A stretch of DNA of 64,000 bases from Streptomyces tricolor. GTDB lineage: Bacteria; Actinomycetota; Actinomycetes; Streptomycetales; Streptomycetaceae. Where the stretch lies: NCBI RefSeq assembly GCF_002155905.1, contig NZ_MUMF01000291.1:1-64000 (forward strand), written 5' to 3'. Shown here piece after piece: positions 38,015 to 45,474 of this stretch; within the stretch, counting starts at the first letter, position 1, and each line of letters starts with the position of its first letter. Made by a program: the position numbers and the translations under genes. The notes under the pieces are model-generated. The model was not told the origin of the DNA. It made no database searches and saw only the letters and a list, made by a program, of their open reading frames with translations.

Positions 38015-38050
38015 CCGGCCGGCCCGGCGGCGCACCGCCGGGCCGGCCGG
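38015..38050 (-). terminator. 16-bp hairpin between precursor and maturase genes
   Basis: Perfect stem CCGGCCGGCCCGGCGG (38015-38030) and CCGCCGGGCCGGCCGG (38035-38050) with loop CGCA. It starts 6 nt after the precursor stop and ends 23 nt before the radical SAM start. It probably works as a partial terminator or mRNA stabiliser that raises precursor over enzyme levels, as known for other RiPP operons. Confidence 0.8.
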
Positions 38051-38056
38051 CGGGGG

Positions 38057-38176
38057 TCAGTCCTCTTCCGCGTCCTCGGCGTTGCGGAACGGGACGGTGA
38101 CGGTGATGCCGACGCTCGGCTTGCGGTTCTCCTCGTCACCCGCGAGCGGGTCGTTGTGGATGATGTCCTTCTGCAC
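38057..38176 (-). CDS. Candidate RiPP precursor peptide, 39 residues
   Basis: A GTG-started ORF of 39 codons with GAGGAG eight bases upstream, placed between the S9 peptidase and radical SAM genes. The N-terminal half is charged (QKDIIHNDPLAGDEENRK) like a leader, the middle is a beta-branched stretch SVGITVTVPF, and the tail is acidic (RNAEDAEED). There is no Cys and no Trp, so thioether or lanthionine chemistry is unlikely; V, I and T carbons would suit a C-methyltransferase. Pro residues are at 10, 20 and 29; cleavage after P20 and P29 would release SVGITVTVP. Its first 41 bp overlap the end of the peptidase gene in another frame. Coding is well supported by position, RBS and third-base bias; the precursor role is inferred. 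Confidence 0.75.
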   Translation of the reverse strand: MQKDIIHNDPLAGDEENRKPSVGITVTVPFRNAEDAEED

Positions 38177-39980
38177 GGGACCTTCTCCTCTCCGTGAGGT
38201 GTTCGGCGGTGTGGTGCTCCCCGCTCCGGGCGGAGCGGGGCGTCTGGGGCCGGTGGTGCGCCGGGCCGCGCAGTTCCCGGTCGAGGAAGACCACGCCCCG
38301 GCGCAGCACGGTGACGTGGTCGCCGCCGTCGTAGCCGTCGTGGCCGGAGTCCAGCCACAGCGCCGCGTGCCGCACCCCGGCGGCGCGCAGCGCGGCGAGG
38401 TAGGCGCGGATCTGACCGGGCGGGCACTTGGCGTCATGGATGGCGGCCGCCACGAGCAGCGGGGCGCGGACCGCGGCGGCGTAGTGGATCGGTGAGCTGC
38501 GCGCATACCGTTCGGGCACCTCGTCGGGGGTGCCGCCGAACAGCCGCTCGTCCAGGGCGCGCAGCGCGGGAGTGGTGGTGCGGTACGCGGCCGCGCAGTC
38601 GGCGACCGGCTTCACCGCGACCCCCGCCTGCCACAGGCCGGGGCGGGTGCCGAGGGCGAGCAGCACGAGGTAGCCGCCCCAGGAGGTGCCCCACAGCCCC
38701 ACGGCGTCCGCGCGGATCAGCCGGCGGGCGACGAGGTCGGCGCGGACGGACGCCAGGTCCGCGACCTGGGTGAGTCCGACACCGTCCCGGAAGGCCCGCC
38801 GCCAGCGCGGCCCGTAGCCGGTGGAGCCGCGGTAGTTGACGCGGACGACCGCGAAACCGGACGCGACGAGGGAGTGGACGACGCCGTCGTAGGCGTCCCG
38901 GTCGTGGTCGGCGGGCCCGCCGTGCACCAGGAACACCGCCGGGACCGGACCGCGCGGCGCGTCGGGCAGGCTGAGCAGGCTGTGCACGGGGCCGTCCGGG
39001 CCGGGCGTCCACACGTCCCGGTGGGTACCGGGGAACGGCTGGGGCAAGGCGGGCAGTTCGGGCAGGGCGGTGCCCCGGGTGGAGCACAGGCGGGGCGGAC
39101 GGCCGGCGGCCGTCCAGAGGTAGTGCAGGTCGCCCCCGGGCCGGGTGGCGGCGTCCAGCACGGTGCCCGGGGGAGTGGGGACGGGGGAGAGGGTGCGCGC
39201 GGTGAGGTCGGCGCGGTGCAGCGTCGAGCGGCCGTGGCGGTCCTGCCGTACCAGGACGGACCGGCCGTCCGGGTCCCAGCGGGCGGTGATCTCCGTGTCG
39301 AAGGCGCACCAGTCGTGCGTGGCGGGGCCGCTGCCGGGCCGCCAGGACGCCAGGACGTAGCCGTCCTCCCGCTCGCGGATCAGCAGGAGTTCCTCGCGGT
39401 CGGGGCCGGGGGCGAAGCCCAGGGACCACAGCCGGCCGGTGTCGCCGCCGGGCAGGACGGCCCGTACGACACCGTCGCAGGTGAGCACGGTGACCGCGTC
39501 GGCGCCGGCGAGCGCCAGCAGCCGGCCCCCGGGGGTGATGCCGGTGAGGGTGACATGGCCCGGGAGGCGGGCCACCGTGCGGGCCCGGCCGCCGCGCGGG
39601 CCCACGTGGACGGTGGTGGCGCGGCCGTCCCCGGCCGCGACGGCGACGGTGCCGTGGTCGCTCACCGCGAGGCCCCGGGGGAGCCCGGGCGGGACGTCGG
39701 TCAGACCGGGCCGGTCGGGACCGCCGGTGAAGGGCTGGAACCGCCAGCAGCCCGCCCCGTGCGCGTCCTCGTCGAACCACCACACGTGCGCGTCCCGGTC
39801 GACGGCGCCGTGCAGGGTGCCCCGGGCGCGCCGGGTGACCTGCCGCGCGCGACCGGCCGCGGCGTCCCAGGCGAACACCTCGCACCGGCCGCCGGCGTCG
39901 GCGGTGAACACCATCCTGGCCGGGTCGGCGGCGCACACCTCCGGCAACGCGGCCCGGTACACCTGGTAGCCGCCGCTCAT
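38136..39980 (-). CDS. S9 prolyl-oligopeptidase-family peptidase
   Basis: 614 residues. An N-terminal beta-propeller (about 1-315, with repeated blade motifs) covers a C-terminal alpha/beta hydrolase (about 325-575). The triad is S433 in GTSWGG, D516 in AIHDAKCP and H547 in SGHDGY; VFLVHGGP and VNYRGSTGYG are typical of S9 dipeptidyl/acylaminoacyl peptidases. No signal peptide is visible, so it acts in the cytoplasm. The start ATG overlaps the exporter stop in ATGA (39977-39980). The last 13 residues, Arg/His-rich, lie over the precursor start and its ribosome-binding site. In this operon it is the obvious candidate for leader removal or peptide trimming after proline. Confidence 0.9.
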   Translation of the reverse strand: MSGGYQVYRAALPEVCAADPARMVFTADAGGRCEVFAWDAAAGRARQVTRRARGTLHGAVDRDAHVWWFDEDAHGAGCWRFQPFTGGPDRPGLTDVPPGLPRGLAVSDHGTVAVAAGDGRATTVHVGPRGGRARTVARLPGHVTLTGITPGGRLLALAGADAVTVLTCDGVVRAVLPGGDTGRLWSLGFAPGPDREELLLIREREDGYVLASWRPGSGPATHDWCAFDTEITARWDPDGRSVLVRQDRHGRSTLHRADLTARTLSPVPTPPGTVLDAATRPGGDLHYLWTAAGRPPRLCSTRGTALPELPALPQPFPGTHRDVWTPGPDGPVHSLLSLPDAPRGPVPAVFLVHGGPADHDRDAYDGVVHSLVASGFAVVRVNYRGSTGYGPRWRRAFRDGVGLTQVADLASVRADLVARRLIRADAVGLWGTSWGGYLVLLALGTRPGLWQAGVAVKPVADCAAAYRTTTPALRALDERLFGGTPDEVPERYARSSPIHYAAAVRAPLLVAAAIHDAKCPPGQIRAYLAALRAAGVRHAALWLDSGHDGYDGGDHVTVLRRGVVFLDRELRGPAHHRPQTPRSARSGEHHTAEHLTERRRSRAEGHHPQRPARG

Positions 39981-41239
39981 CCGGTGACCTCCGCCGCTCG
40001 TCCCGCGGCCTCCGGTGCGAGCACGCCGCGCACCGGGCGCCGGGAGCTGTGCGCCGCCAGCAGGGCCAGCAGCACACCGCAGACGGCCGCGGGCGCCGCG
40101 GCGGACACCCGGTCGGCGAGGCCGCCGGCGAGGACCGGGGCCAGCGCGGCGGCACCCGTGGTCGCGGTGGCCAGCACCGCGCCGGTACGGGCCTGCAGCG
40201 CGGGCGCCGTGACCTGGACGGCCCGGGCCTGGAGCACGACGGAGGCGAGCGGCATCAGCAGGCACACCAGGCCGAACAGCAGCCCGTACGCCCACGCGCT
40301 CGTGACCACGGCGAGCGCGGCGGCGAGCGGGACGAGCAGCCAGGTCACGCCGGGGACGACCCGTGGCGCGCCGAACCGCCCCGCCACGCGCGGCGCGGCG
40401 AGCGCGCCCACCAGACCGGCGGCACCCGACAGGGCGAGGACCGCGCCCAGCACGGCGCCCGCGTGGCCGTCCCGCCGGAGGGTGAAGACGGCGCCGTAGT
40501 ACAGCGCCACCACCACGGCGTTGACGGTGGCGCCCCACACCAGGACCAGCCGCAGCAGCGGAGCGGAACGCACCAGCCGCAGCCCGGCCGCGCCCTCCCG
40601 CAGCAGCCCCGCCCCGCGCTGCCGCGGCGACGCCGCCCTGAGGTCGGCACGCATGGCCGCAACGCACAGGGCGCTGACCAGGTAGGAGAGGGCGTCGGCG
40701 AGGAACGGCAGCGCGCGGGCGGCCTGGTAGAGGAGCCCGCCCAGCGCCGGGCCGGTGATCAGCGCGCCCTGGTCGGCGGCGGCGAGCCGGGCGATCGCCC
40801 GGGGCTGCTCGGGGCCCGGGCTGACCAGCGCGACCGTCCCGCGCGCCGCCGCCTCGAAGCAGGCGGTCGCCAGCCGCTCGACCAGTACGGCGGTGAGGAT
40901 CAGGCCCAGCGGCGGGTGCCCGGCGGCCAGCGCGAGGGCCACGCAGCCCATCGCGAGCGCCGAGACGGCCGCGGACCCGGTCATCACGCGTTTGCGGGCA
41001 CCCCGGTCGGCGGGAAGGGCGACGAGCGGGCCGAGGAGCAGCCCGAGGGCGGTGGAGGCACCGGCGATCAGACCGACGGTCTGGGGCGAGTTGCCCAGCC
41101 CCAGGAGGAGCAGCGGGAGCACGGTCCCCGAGGCCTGGCTGCCGACCCCGTCGGCGGCGTTGGCCCACCACAGGAGCCGGAAGTCACGTGGTTCCGCCCG
41201 CTGGTGGGACGGTCGTGCGGTCGACGCTGGCCGTTCCAC
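39977..41239 (-). CDS. MFS exporter of the RiPP cluster
   Basis: 420 residues with twelve predicted membrane helices. FRLLWWANAADGVGSQASGT opens the protein, and ALPADRGARKRVM is the MFS loop 2-3 motif A, as in the macrolide-efflux (MefA/enterobactin exporter) branch. GTG 41239 follows GAGG by five bases; a longer frame upstream lacks signals. It is the first gene of the operon and overlaps the peptidase start by 4 bp. Probable role: export of the finished peptide or self-protection. Confidence 0.85.
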   Translation of the reverse strand: MERPASTARPSHQRAEPRDFRLLWWANAADGVGSQASGTVLPLLLLGLGNSPQTVGLIAGASTALGLLLGPLVALPADRGARKRVMTGSAAVSALAMGCVALALAAGHPPLGLILTAVLVERLATACFEAAARGTVALVSPGPEQPRAIARLAAADQGALITGPALGGLLYQAARALPFLADALSYLVSALCVAAMRADLRAASPRQRGAGLLREGAAGLRLVRSAPLLRLVLVWGATVNAVVVALYYGAVFTLRRDGHAGAVLGAVLALSGAAGLVGALAAPRVAGRFGAPRVVPGVTWLLVPLAAALAVVTSAWAYGLLFGLVCLLMPLASVVLQARAVQVTAPALQARTGAVLATATTGAAALAPVLAGGLADRVSAAAPAAVCGVLLALLAAHSSRRPVRGVLAPEAAGRAAEVTG

Positions 41240-41249
41240 AAGCACCTCA

Positions 41250-41282
41250 CCAATGTGGCGAAATTGTGCAGAAAGTGTGGCG
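41250..41282 (-). promoter_or_regulatory. Three 11-bp direct repeats, SARP-type binding site
   Basis: Read on the minus strand: CGCCACACTTT, CTGCACAATTT, CGCCACATTGG, end to end with an exact 11-bp period. SARP activators bind direct heptamers spaced by one helical turn, so this is the expected site architecture. It lies 11-43 bp before the exporter start and faces a SARP gene 1.2 kb away. Confidence 0.65.
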
Positions 41283-41299
41283 AGAGCGGAGCGAGCGGG

Positions 41300-41329
41300 A
41301 GCGTAATCGAGCGCGAACAAGCGTCACAA
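41300..41329 (-). promoter_or_regulatory. Candidate promoter of the RiPP operon
   Basis: TTGTGA (41329-41324) and TACGCT (41305-41300) are 18 bp apart on the minus strand. The predicted start is near 41293. The direct repeats lie downstream of it, which does not fit activation of this promoter; a weaker -10 nearer the gene could be the activated one. Confidence 0.4.
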
Positions 41330-41736
41330 GAGCCCGAGGAGGCTGGCCGGATCCGTGTGGTGCGGCGGTGCGACGGGGCCGGTCCGCCGTACGCGCGAAG
41401 AGGGACTGATCCTTCCGCACCAACACGGCGGGACGCCGCCTTTCCGCCAGGGAAAACCCGCGACGGCGCCCATGCCCCTGCCCGGGTGGGCCGGACGGGC
41501 GGGCCGGAACGGGAGGCCGGCCGTCCGGGGCACGGCGGCACCGGCGGCGCGCCGCTTTCGGCCGAGAACGTGCGCCGCACCCACCCGCCGCGGGGCGCCC
41601 CGCCGTACGAGCACCCGGTCCACGCGAGGGGCGGGCCAGGGCGGCCGCCTGGATCATGCGGGCCGGCAGCGCGCGCCGCACGGTTCCCCGCGGCGGCGCG
41701 CACCTTCCGCCCGGGCCGTCGCGTCCGCGGACGGAC

Positions 41737-42291
41737 TCACGCAGCGCGGGAGGCCGGAGCACCGGCGTGGCCGGGGGCCGGGTCGTCGGCGGTCGCGACG
41801 AGCGCGCCCGACGTGTCGCGGGCGACCCGGAGCACGGACGGAAAGCGGATGACGGCGAAGGCCCGCGACACCGGCCCGCCCCGCTCCTCGACGACCACCC
41901 GTGCCACGGGGGCGAGCCGGGCGGCGTACGCGGCGGCCGCCTCCTCCGCGCCGACCACGACGGCCAGCGCCTGCCGGCGCCCGCCCGGAAGACCGCGCGC
42001 GTACTCCAGGAACCCCGGCAGCCTCTCCCGGCACCTCGTGCAGCCGGGCAGGAAGAAGGCGACCGCCGTGTCGTCCAGCAACTGCTCCCGGTCCAGGGGT
42101 ACGCCCTCGGTGGTGACGGTCCGGAAGGGGTGCACCCGCCCGCCCCGGGCGAGGCAGGACGCCGGGTCCCGGCCGGCCCGCGCCGGTTGCTCCGCCTGCT
42201 CCACGAGCCGTTGCATCGCCCCCACACAGAGCACCAGATCCCGCACGCAGAGCAGGCCCACGAGCGCGACCAGCCCGAACAGGACAGACAT
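41737..42291 (-). CDS. Membrane-anchored TlpA/thioredoxin-fold protein
   Basis: 184 residues. One N-terminal membrane helix (about 3-22) is followed by a thioredoxin-like domain with the redox pair in FFLPGCTRCRERLP (CTRC) and a later RAFAVIRFPSVLRV strand carrying the cis-Pro position. Similar proteins accompany methylamine and cytochrome biogenesis genes as disulfide reductases facing outside the membrane. AGGAGG lies four bases before ATG 42291. It is divergent from the SARP gene and in line with the RiPP operon, but 497 bp separate it from the exporter. The precursor has no Cys, so any role would concern a partner protein, not the peptide. Confidence 0.75.
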   Translation of the reverse strand: MSVLFGLVALVGLLCVRDLVLCVGAMQRLVEQAEQPARAGRDPASCLARGGRVHPFRTVTTEGVPLDREQLLDDTAVAFFLPGCTRCRERLPGFLEYARGLPGGRRQALAVVVGAEEAAAAYAARLAPVARVVVEERGGPVSRAFAVIRFPSVLRVARDTSGALVATADDPAPGHAGAPASRAA

Positions 42292-42483
42292 GTCACCTCC
42301 TCGCGCCATGGCGGACGGAACGGCTCGGCAAGGCCGTCGAGGCCGGCGGGCGCGCCGCCGCCCGCCGGCCGTCCGGCCGTTGGAATACTGATGGGCGCCC
42401 GTTGGGCAAACCTTGGAAGATCCTTGAATGCGCAGGCCGGTCCGCTGTGGCGACCACCGGCCGTCGACGCGAGGGGGAAGAGG

Positions 42484-45291
42484 ATGTCCGTGGATTTCGT
42501 TCTGCTCGGCGGCATCGAGGCACGCGTGGACGGGGTTCCGGTCGACCTGGGCCATGTCCGCCAGCGCTCGGTGCTCGCGGGCCTGCTGGTCGACGCGAAC
42601 GCCCCGGTGCCGACCGCCAGGCTCGTGGACCGGGTCTGGGGGGACCGGCCCCCGCAGCGCGCCCACGCCACGCTCTACAGCTATGTGTCCCGCCTGCGCG
42701 GCGCCCTGGCCACGGCGACGCAGGACGTACGCATCACCCGGCGCACGGGGGCCTACGTCCTCACCGTCGATCCGTCCGCCGTGGACGTGCACCGCTTCCG
42801 CGACCTGGTCGCGCGGGCCCGCACCGCCGGCGAGGACCGCGCCGCGACGCTGTTCGCGCAGGCGCTCGCCCTGTGGCGCGGCGACGCCTTCGGCGACCTG
42901 GACGTCCCCTGGTTCAACGCCCTGCGCGCGTCCTGGCACCGGGAGCGGCACGCGGCCGAACTCGACCTCACCGACGTCCGGCTGCGGCTCGGCCGGCACG
43001 CCGAGCTGCTCGCCGAACTCCCCGCACGCACCGAGCGGCACCCGCTGGACGAGCGTCTGGCGGGGCAGCTGATGCTGGCCCTGTACCGCGGCGGCCGACG
43101 GGCCGACGCCCTGGCCCACTACCAGCACCTCCAGCGCCGATTATCGGCGGAGCTGGGCGCCGAGCCCGGCCCGGAGCTACGACGGCTGCACCAGCGGATC
43201 CTCACCACGGACCCCGCGCTGTCCCTCCGCCCCGCGCCCGCTCCGAGCGCGCACCGCTCACCGCACCCGGTGCCGCGCCAACTGCCGTCCCCGCCCGGCC
43301 CCTTCGTCGGCCGGACCCGCGAGATCGCCGCGCTCGACAGGACGCTCCACGCGGGCGACGCACCGGGCGCCACCGTGGTGATCTCCACGATCGGCGGGAT
43401 CGGCGGCATCGGCAAGACCTGGCTCGCCCTGCACTGGGCCCACCACAACGCCGCGGCGTTCCCCGACGGCCAGCTCTACGCCGACCTCCGCGGCTTCTCC
43501 CCGGCCGGGGACCCCGCCTCCGCCTCCGAGGTGCTGCAGAACTTCCTCCACGCCCTCGGGCTCGCGTCCACGGAGATACCGGCCGACCTGCCGGGCCGGG
43601 CGGCGGTCTACCGGAGCCTGGTCGCGGACCGGCGGATGCTGATCGTCCTGGACGACGCCCGCGACGCCGAGCAGGTCCTCCCCCTGCTGCCGGGATCCCC
43701 GTCCTGCACGGTCCTGATCACCAGCCGCCGCCGGCTCGCCGGGCTGGTCACCGCCTACGGGGCCCGGCCGCTCGCCCTGGACGTGGTGTCCGAGGCGGAG
43801 GCCCGGGACATGCTGGTGCGGCGCCTCGGCGCCGAACGGGTCGCCCGGGAGCCGCAGGCGGTGGCCGCGCTCCTCGGCTCCTGCGCGGGTCTGCCGCTGG
43901 CCATCAGCGTGGTGGCGGCCCGGGCGAGCACCCACCCCGGCTTCCCGCTGGCCGCGCTCGCCGAGGAACTCCGCGACCGGTCCGCCCGGCTGGACGCCCT
44001 CGGCACCGACGACCCCGTCGCCGACCTGCGGGCCGTGCTCTCCTCCTCCTACGACGCCCTCGACGCGGCGACCGCGCGGGTGTTCGGACTGATGGGCCAG
44101 GCGCCCGGCCCGGACATCAGCCTGGCCGCGGCGTCCGCCCTGACCGCGCTGCCCGTCCCGCGGGTGCGGTCGCACCTGCGCGGGCTGGAGGAAGCGCATC
44201 TGGTGCAGGAGACCCGCCCCGGCCGCTACCGCATGCACGACCTGGTACGGCTCTACGCGGCCGAGCGCGCGGCACAGGACCAGCCCGGCGACGCCCTGGA
44301 CTCCGCGCTGCGCGGGCTGGCCGACTTCTACGCCGCCACCGCGCACGACGGCGACCGGTTGCTGTCGCCGCAGCGCACCCCGTTCGGGACGGACCTGCCG
44401 GACGTCACACCGGGCGCCCACCCGCTCGGGACCGTGGAGACCGCGCTGTCCTGGTTCGAGGCCGAACACCTCTGCCTGCTCGACACACACCGTTGCGCCA
44501 TGGCCCGGGGCCACTACCCGCAGGCATGGCAGCTGGCCTGGTCCCTGGACACCTTCCACTGGCGGCAGGGGAACCTGGACGACCGCACCGCCATGCTGCG
44601 GGCCACGCTCGCCGCGGGGGACAGCATGGGCGACCGGGCACAGCGGGCACTGGCCCACCGGCTCCTCGGGCGCGCCCATGCCGCTCAGGGCCGGCACGAG
44701 GAGGCTCTGGCGGACCTGCACGTGGCGCTCACGCTGTTCGAGGAGGCGGGCGACCCGGCGGGGCGGGCACAGACCCATCTCAACCTCGCGCTGGCCTGGG
44801 AGAAACACGGCGACGACCGGCAGGCGCTGGCGCACGCCCTGAAGAACCTCCGCGTCCGCAGGACGCTCCACAGCCCGCCCAGGGAAGCCGAAGCCCTCAA
44901 CGCGGTGGGCTGGTACCACGCCCGGCTGGGCCACCACGAGCGGTCCCGCCGCTACTGCGAGGAGGCGCTCGCCCTGTGCCGCCGGCACCGGTTCCGGGAG
45001 GGGGAGGCCTTCACCCTGGACAGTCTCGGCTACCTCGCCCACCGCACCGGCGCCCACGCCCTCGCCCTCGCGCACTACGGGCGGGCCCTGGCCCTGCGCC
45101 GGGAACTCGGCGACGCCTTCGAGGAAGCGGACACCCTGGCGAAGATGGGCGACGTCTGCCACGCCTTGGGCCGGCCCGCCGAGGCCCGCGAGGCCTGGGA
45201 ACAGGCCCGGTCCCGCTACCTCGCGCAGCGGCGCCTCGGGCAGGCCGCCGAGGTCGAGGGGAAACTGGCGCGCAGCGGCCCGCCGGACTGA
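42484..45291 (+). CDS. SARP-family activator with NB-ARC and TPR domains (AfsR-like)
   Basis: 935 residues. Domains in order: OmpR-like winged helix (about 5-95), bacterial transcriptional activation domain BTAD (about 100-240), NB-ARC ATPase (about 275-560, Walker A GGIGGIGKTWLA near residue 306, Walker B RRMLIVLDDA), and a C-terminal TPR array (about 690-930). This is the AfsR architecture. ATG 42484 follows GGGGGAAGAGG; GTG 42490 is equally possible and would give a more typical SARP start. Divergent from the TlpA-like gene and close to the RiPP operon, whose upstream region has 11-bp direct repeats, so it is probably the pathway activator. Confidence 0.9.
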   Translation: MSVDFVLLGGIEARVDGVPVDLGHVRQRSVLAGLLVDANAPVPTARLVDRVWGDRPPQRAHATLYSYVSRLRGALATATQDVRITRRTGAYVLTVDPSAVDVHRFRDLVARARTAGEDRAATLFAQALALWRGDAFGDLDVPWFNALRASWHRERHAAELDLTDVRLRLGRHAELLAELPARTERHPLDERLAGQLMLALYRGGRRADALAHYQHLQRRLSAELGAEPGPELRRLHQRILTTDPALSLRPAPAPSAHRSPHPVPRQLPSPPGPFVGRTREIAALDRTLHAGDAPGATVVISTIGGIGGIGKTWLALHWAHHNAAAFPDGQLYADLRGFSPAGDPASASEVLQNFLHALGLASTEIPADLPGRAAVYRSLVADRRMLIVLDDARDAEQVLPLLPGSPSCTVLITSRRRLAGLVTAYGARPLALDVVSEAEARDMLVRRLGAERVAREPQAVAALLGSCAGLPLAISVVAARASTHPGFPLAALAEELRDRSARLDALGTDDPVADLRAVLSSSYDALDAATARVFGLMGQAPGPDISLAAASALTALPVPRVRSHLRGLEEAHLVQETRPGRYRMHDLVRLYAAERAAQDQPGDALDSALRGLADFYAATAHDGDRLLSPQRTPFGTDLPDVTPGAHPLGTVETALSWFEAEHLCLLDTHRCAMARGHYPQAWQLAWSLDTFHWRQGNLDDRTAMLRATLAAGDSMGDRAQRALAHRLLGRAHAAQGRHEEALADLHVALTLFEEAGDPAGRAQTHLNLALAWEKHGDDRQALAHALKNLRVRRTLHSPPREAEALNAVGWYHARLGHHERSRRYCEEALALCRRHRFREGEAFTLDSLGYLAHRTGAHALALAHYGRALALRRELGDAFEEADTLAKMGDVCHALGRPAEAREAWEQARSRYLAQRRLGQAAEVEGKLARSGPPD

Positions 45292-45315
45292 CCCGTCGCC
45301 CCTCCGGGCCGGCCA

Positions 45316-45399
45316 CGGGGTCGATCAGGGGCGGCCGGGGCTCGATCAGGGGCGGCCAGGGCTCGAACAGAGGCGGCCAGGGCTCGAACAGAGGCGGCC
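45316..45399. repeat. Four 21-bp tandem repeats
   Basis: Four units with exact 21-bp period (GCGGCC at 45331, 45352, 45373, 45394), consensus like GGGCTCGAACAGAGGCGGCCA, between the SARP stop and the phosphotransferase promoter. Not within a recognised gene; 21 bp is two helical turns. Confidence 0.85.
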
Positions 45400-45438
45400 G
45401 GGGGCCGGTCCCGGTGGCCGACGGACCGACAAAATCCG

Positions 45439-45467
45439 TTGCCCCGCGGCGGCCGTCGGCCTAGGTT
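45439..45467 (+). promoter_or_regulatory. Promoter giving a leaderless transcript
   Basis: TTGCCC (45439-45444) and TAGGTT (45462-45467) are 17 bp apart. Only seven bases separate the -10 box from the ATG at 45475, so transcription should start at or next to the start codon. Confidence 0.65.
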
Positions 45468-45474
45468 CCCGATC

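Larger units (their letters stand above)
41240..41736. other. Promoter region of the RiPP operon
   Basis: 497 bp upstream of the exporter gene and beyond the end of the TlpA-like gene. It contains a candidate promoter and three 11-bp direct repeats (listed separately), and relative A/T richness near 41250-41330. No gene was recognised in the remaining GC-rich part. Confidence 0.6.

Noticed and set aside
42402-45464. A 1020-codon frame on the plus strand overlapping the SARP gene
   Set aside because: Arg/Pro/Gly-dominated translation without domains; the SARP frame carries the winged helix, BTAD, NB-ARC and TPR motifs. The 21-bp repeats are in frame here as GSNRGGQ units, but this follows from 21 being a multiple of three.
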